From positions 1,577,001-1,641,000 of the forward strand of contig NC_018013.1 of assembly GCF_000265385.1 (NCBI RefSeq): a stretch of DNA of 64,000 nucleotides. The letters are read 5' to 3'. Positions 62,512-64,000 of the stretch are shown piece after piece. The translations under genes were made by a program, and so were the position numbers. A model generated the notes under the pieces. That model did not search any database. It saw only the letters and a program-made list of their open reading frames with translations, and was not told the origin of the DNA. Position 1 is the stretch's first letter. Each line of letters opens with the position of its first letter. The DNA is from Aequorivita sublithincola DSM 14238 (lineage in GTDB: Bacteria > Bacteroidota > Bacteroidia > Flavobacteriales > Flavobacteriaceae).

Positions 62512-63024
62512 TCATTTTTCATATTCTGCAACATCTCTTAAGATTATGGAATCAACATCATTTTTATCTGAACTATGCAATACTGAAATATCTCCAGTAC
62601 TTTCAAAAACTACAGCTTGGACTTCAGACAATTTATGTACGTTGGCCTCTCTTAATTTTCCCATTAAATCACTCATACCAATGTTGCAACTCTTTAAATT
62701 ATCGTAAATAATTTCTCCATCTTTCATAAGCATTTGCGGTTTATTGGTGAAAAGCTTTTTAAAGCTATCATTTTTCCTGACCAAAAATGAAAAGAGGGTT
62801 TGAAATGCAATTATACAAATTAAAGCCAATGTTCCTTTTAAAATACTTTGGTCGTTATTCAATATAATTGTTGCTAATATTGCACCAACAGAAATAGTGG
62901 AAGCAAAATCGAAGCTGGACATTTTAGCAAATGTTCTGAGTCCAAAAATTCGTGTAATTATCAATACTATTGTGAAAATTGCAAAAACTGAAACAATAAC
63001 GAGTAAAGCAGTATCTATATTCAT
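62512..63024 (-). CDS. DUF421 (YetF-like) membrane protein
   Basis: 170 aa. Two to three N-terminal helices (VSVFAIFTIVLIITRIFGL) with the family block RTFAKMSSFDFASTISVGAI, then a soluble domain (about 85-170: KPQMLMKDGEIIYDNLKSC, EVQAVVFESTGDISVL). Function unknown; YetF-like proteins are linked to envelope stress in Bacilli. It lies 36 nt after the ZIP transporter gene. Confidence 0.88.
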   Translation of the reverse strand: MNIDTALLVIVSVFAIFTIVLIITRIFGLRTFAKMSSFDFASTISVGAILATIILNNDQSILKGTLALICIIAFQTLFSFLVRKNDSFKKLFTNKPQMLMKDGEIIYDNLKSCNIGMSDLMGKLREANVHKLSEVQAVVFESTGDISVLHSSDKNDVDSIILRDVAEYEK

Positions 63025-63060
63025 AAAATTTGTTTTAATGATTCAATGGTGATTTTAATT

Positions 63061-63759
63061 TTACTCGCCTAAAGTATTTAAATATAATGCTAAAATTAAA
63101 CCGATTGCTGTTGCCAAACCTGTCCAATATTTTTCTTTTTTGAATGCTTTTGGAAAAACCTCCAAAGCGAGTGATGCAACGACTGCGCCGCCAGCAAAAC
63201 ATTTTATATAATTCAAATATTCCTTAGGAACATCAGCTAATAAATAATGACTTAATAGTGCAGATGCTGAAAGTATAAGTGCAGTACCAATCCAGAGCCA
63301 AAGAACTTTCTTTTTTGAATTATCATTGTTTGACATTTCTTTCGCTCCACCTGCTGCCTCTGGGAGATTGGATAAGAGTATCGAACCCGACAAAGCGGCA
63401 ACGGATAATGGTCCTGCTCCGATTAGTGCAACGCCCAGAGCCAAATTTTCGGGAATACCGTCAAGTGTAATTGCGGCGAGTAATCCGCCACCACTTTTAG
63501 AACCCCATTTTTCTTTTACCAAATAATCTAAAATAGTAAATGTAATGGCGCCGGCAAAAACTGCTGCCAATGTAATAGGTATTGAGTTTTTTTCGAGCGC
63601 AGGGTTTATCAATTCGAGCAAGGCAGAAACTAAAAGTGCTCCACCCGCCAAAGCCACCAAAAAACCTTCAAGATTTTTTGACATATTTCCATAAATACCC
63701 CAAAAAGCACCAATTATAAGTGCTCCCGTAACTATGATCACTACGATAATTGTCATCAT
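63061..63759 (-). CDS. ZIP-family divalent metal transporter
   Basis: 232 aa, about eight helices. ZIP signature in helix IV-V: TLDGIPENLALGVALIGAG and ILLSNLPEAAGGAKEM, with metal-binding Asp/Glu/Asn in place of the classical His, as in a ZIP subgroup. It probably imports zinc or another divalent metal. It begins 1 nt after the EEP-family gene, so both are co-transcribed. Confidence 0.9.
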   Translation of the reverse strand: MMTIIVVIIVTGALIIGAFWGIYGNMSKNLEGFLVALAGGALLVSALLELINPALEKNSIPITLAAVFAGAITFTILDYLVKEKWGSKSGGGLLAAITLDGIPENLALGVALIGAGPLSVAALSGSILLSNLPEAAGGAKEMSNNDNSKKKVLWLWIGTALILSASALLSHYLLADVPKEYLNYIKCFAGGAVVASLALEVFPKAFKKEKYWTGLATAIGLILALYLNTLGE

Positions 63760-63760
63760 T

Positions 63761-64000
63761 TTATTTTGTGTTTAGATGTGCTGCATTATTGACTAGAACC
63801 AATTCCGTGTAAATTGGAAAATGATCAGACCCTATTTTCGGTAGACGTTCCAATTTTTTCAATCGAAATTCTTCGGTTACAAAAACGTGGTCTAATGGCC
63901 ATCGCATAAGAAAATTCTCTGCGTTAAAACTGTTATAAAAACCTCTACCAACCCTAACATCATAAAGAATATTTTTTGTTCCTGTCAATTCATCTACATT
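63761..64000 (-). CDS. EEP-family hydrolase, C-terminal part (continues off window)
   Basis: The frame is open to the window end (upstream codons read NVDE). Visible motifs: DVRVGRGFYNSFNAENFLMR, WPLDHVFVTEEF and KIGSDHFPIYTEL, the Asp-His of the EEP active site. It belongs to a different EEP subgroup from the genes at 33032 and 39999. It is followed by a ZIP transporter gene after 1 nt. Confidence 0.85.
   Translation of the reverse strand, partial: NVDELTGTKNILYDVRVGRGFYNSFNAENFLMRWPLDHVFVTEEFRLKKLERLPKIGSDHFPIYTELVLVNNAAHLNTK

Noticed and set aside
1..64000. tRNA, rRNA, riboswitch or CRISPR features
   Set aside because: Read by eye on both strands; no tRNA cloverleaf, rRNA segment, conserved riboswitch core or repeat-spacer array was recognised. 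A covariance-model scan would be decisive.

Overview
This 64 kb window is chromosomal DNA from a member of the Flavobacteriia (Bacteroidetes), probably a Flavobacteriaceae-like species; the genus cannot be fixed from sequence alone. The evidence is AT-rich DNA, promoters of the Bacteroidetes type (-7 box TAnnTTTG), few Shine-Dalgarno sites, TonB receptors with carboxypeptidase-like N-terminal domains, PorP/SprF and T9SS sorting domains, a eukaryote-like long IleS, a DksA-like protein with a degenerate zinc finger, and many DUF families typical of this group (DUF2480, DUF3078, DUF5689, DUF6268). I saw no rRNA, tRNA, CRISPR array, prophage or transposase gene. Genes are dense on both strands.

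Layout. 1-2.2 kb: a sigma-54 two-component pair (regulator cut by the window edge). 2.4-8.1 kb: SYLF lipid-binding protein, small zinc-ribbon protein, outer-membrane barrel, large class V aminotransferase-like enzyme, DsbD. 8.5-14.5 kb: lipoprotein, then ileS, a DksA-like protein, a secreted protein and lspA. 14.5-19.3 kb: a REP-like palindrome cluster, DUF2752 and CD225 membrane proteins, 5-formyl-THF cyclo-ligase, then a cluster of two RimK-like ATP-grasp ligases, a retropepsin-like protein and an AstE/AspA-type hydrolase. 19.5-28.6 kb: uvrC, a patatin/barrel fusion, tyrosine catabolism (hmgA, hppD), a DUF3108 protein and an M23 peptidase. 28.8-40.9 kb: two TonB receptors, a DUF5689 surface protein, two endonuclease/exonuclease/phosphatase (EEP) genes (one broken), a GNAT and a PorP/SprF. 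41.1-43.4 kb: hflX and a DUF3078 barrel. 43.5-51.5 kb: a full suf iron-sulfur operon (A-B-lipoprotein-C-four-helix bundle-D-S-META-E-T-DUF2480). 51.7-56.6 kb: a four-gene operon with an MbnP/MbnH-type pair, a seven-repeat propeller lipoprotein and a T9SS-exported LVIVD-repeat protein. 56.8-64 kb: thiL, alpha/beta hydrolase, M24 peptidase, small secreted protein, HD protein, a broken T9SS gene, DUF421, a ZIP transporter and a partial EEP gene.

The most interesting points are: (i) the MbnP/MbnH operon, which by analogy suggests peroxide-driven tryptophan modification and copper binding at the surface of a bacterium with no methanobactin genes visible nearby; (ii) the duplicated RimK cluster with linked hydrolases, which looks like an amino-acid tagging and trimming module; (iii) a 38-bp palindromic element sitting in the loop of two different intrinsic terminators; (iv) two otherwise intact genes each broken by one in-frame stop codon; and (v) a suf operon expanded by a four-helix-bundle gene, two lipoproteins and dispersed repeats.
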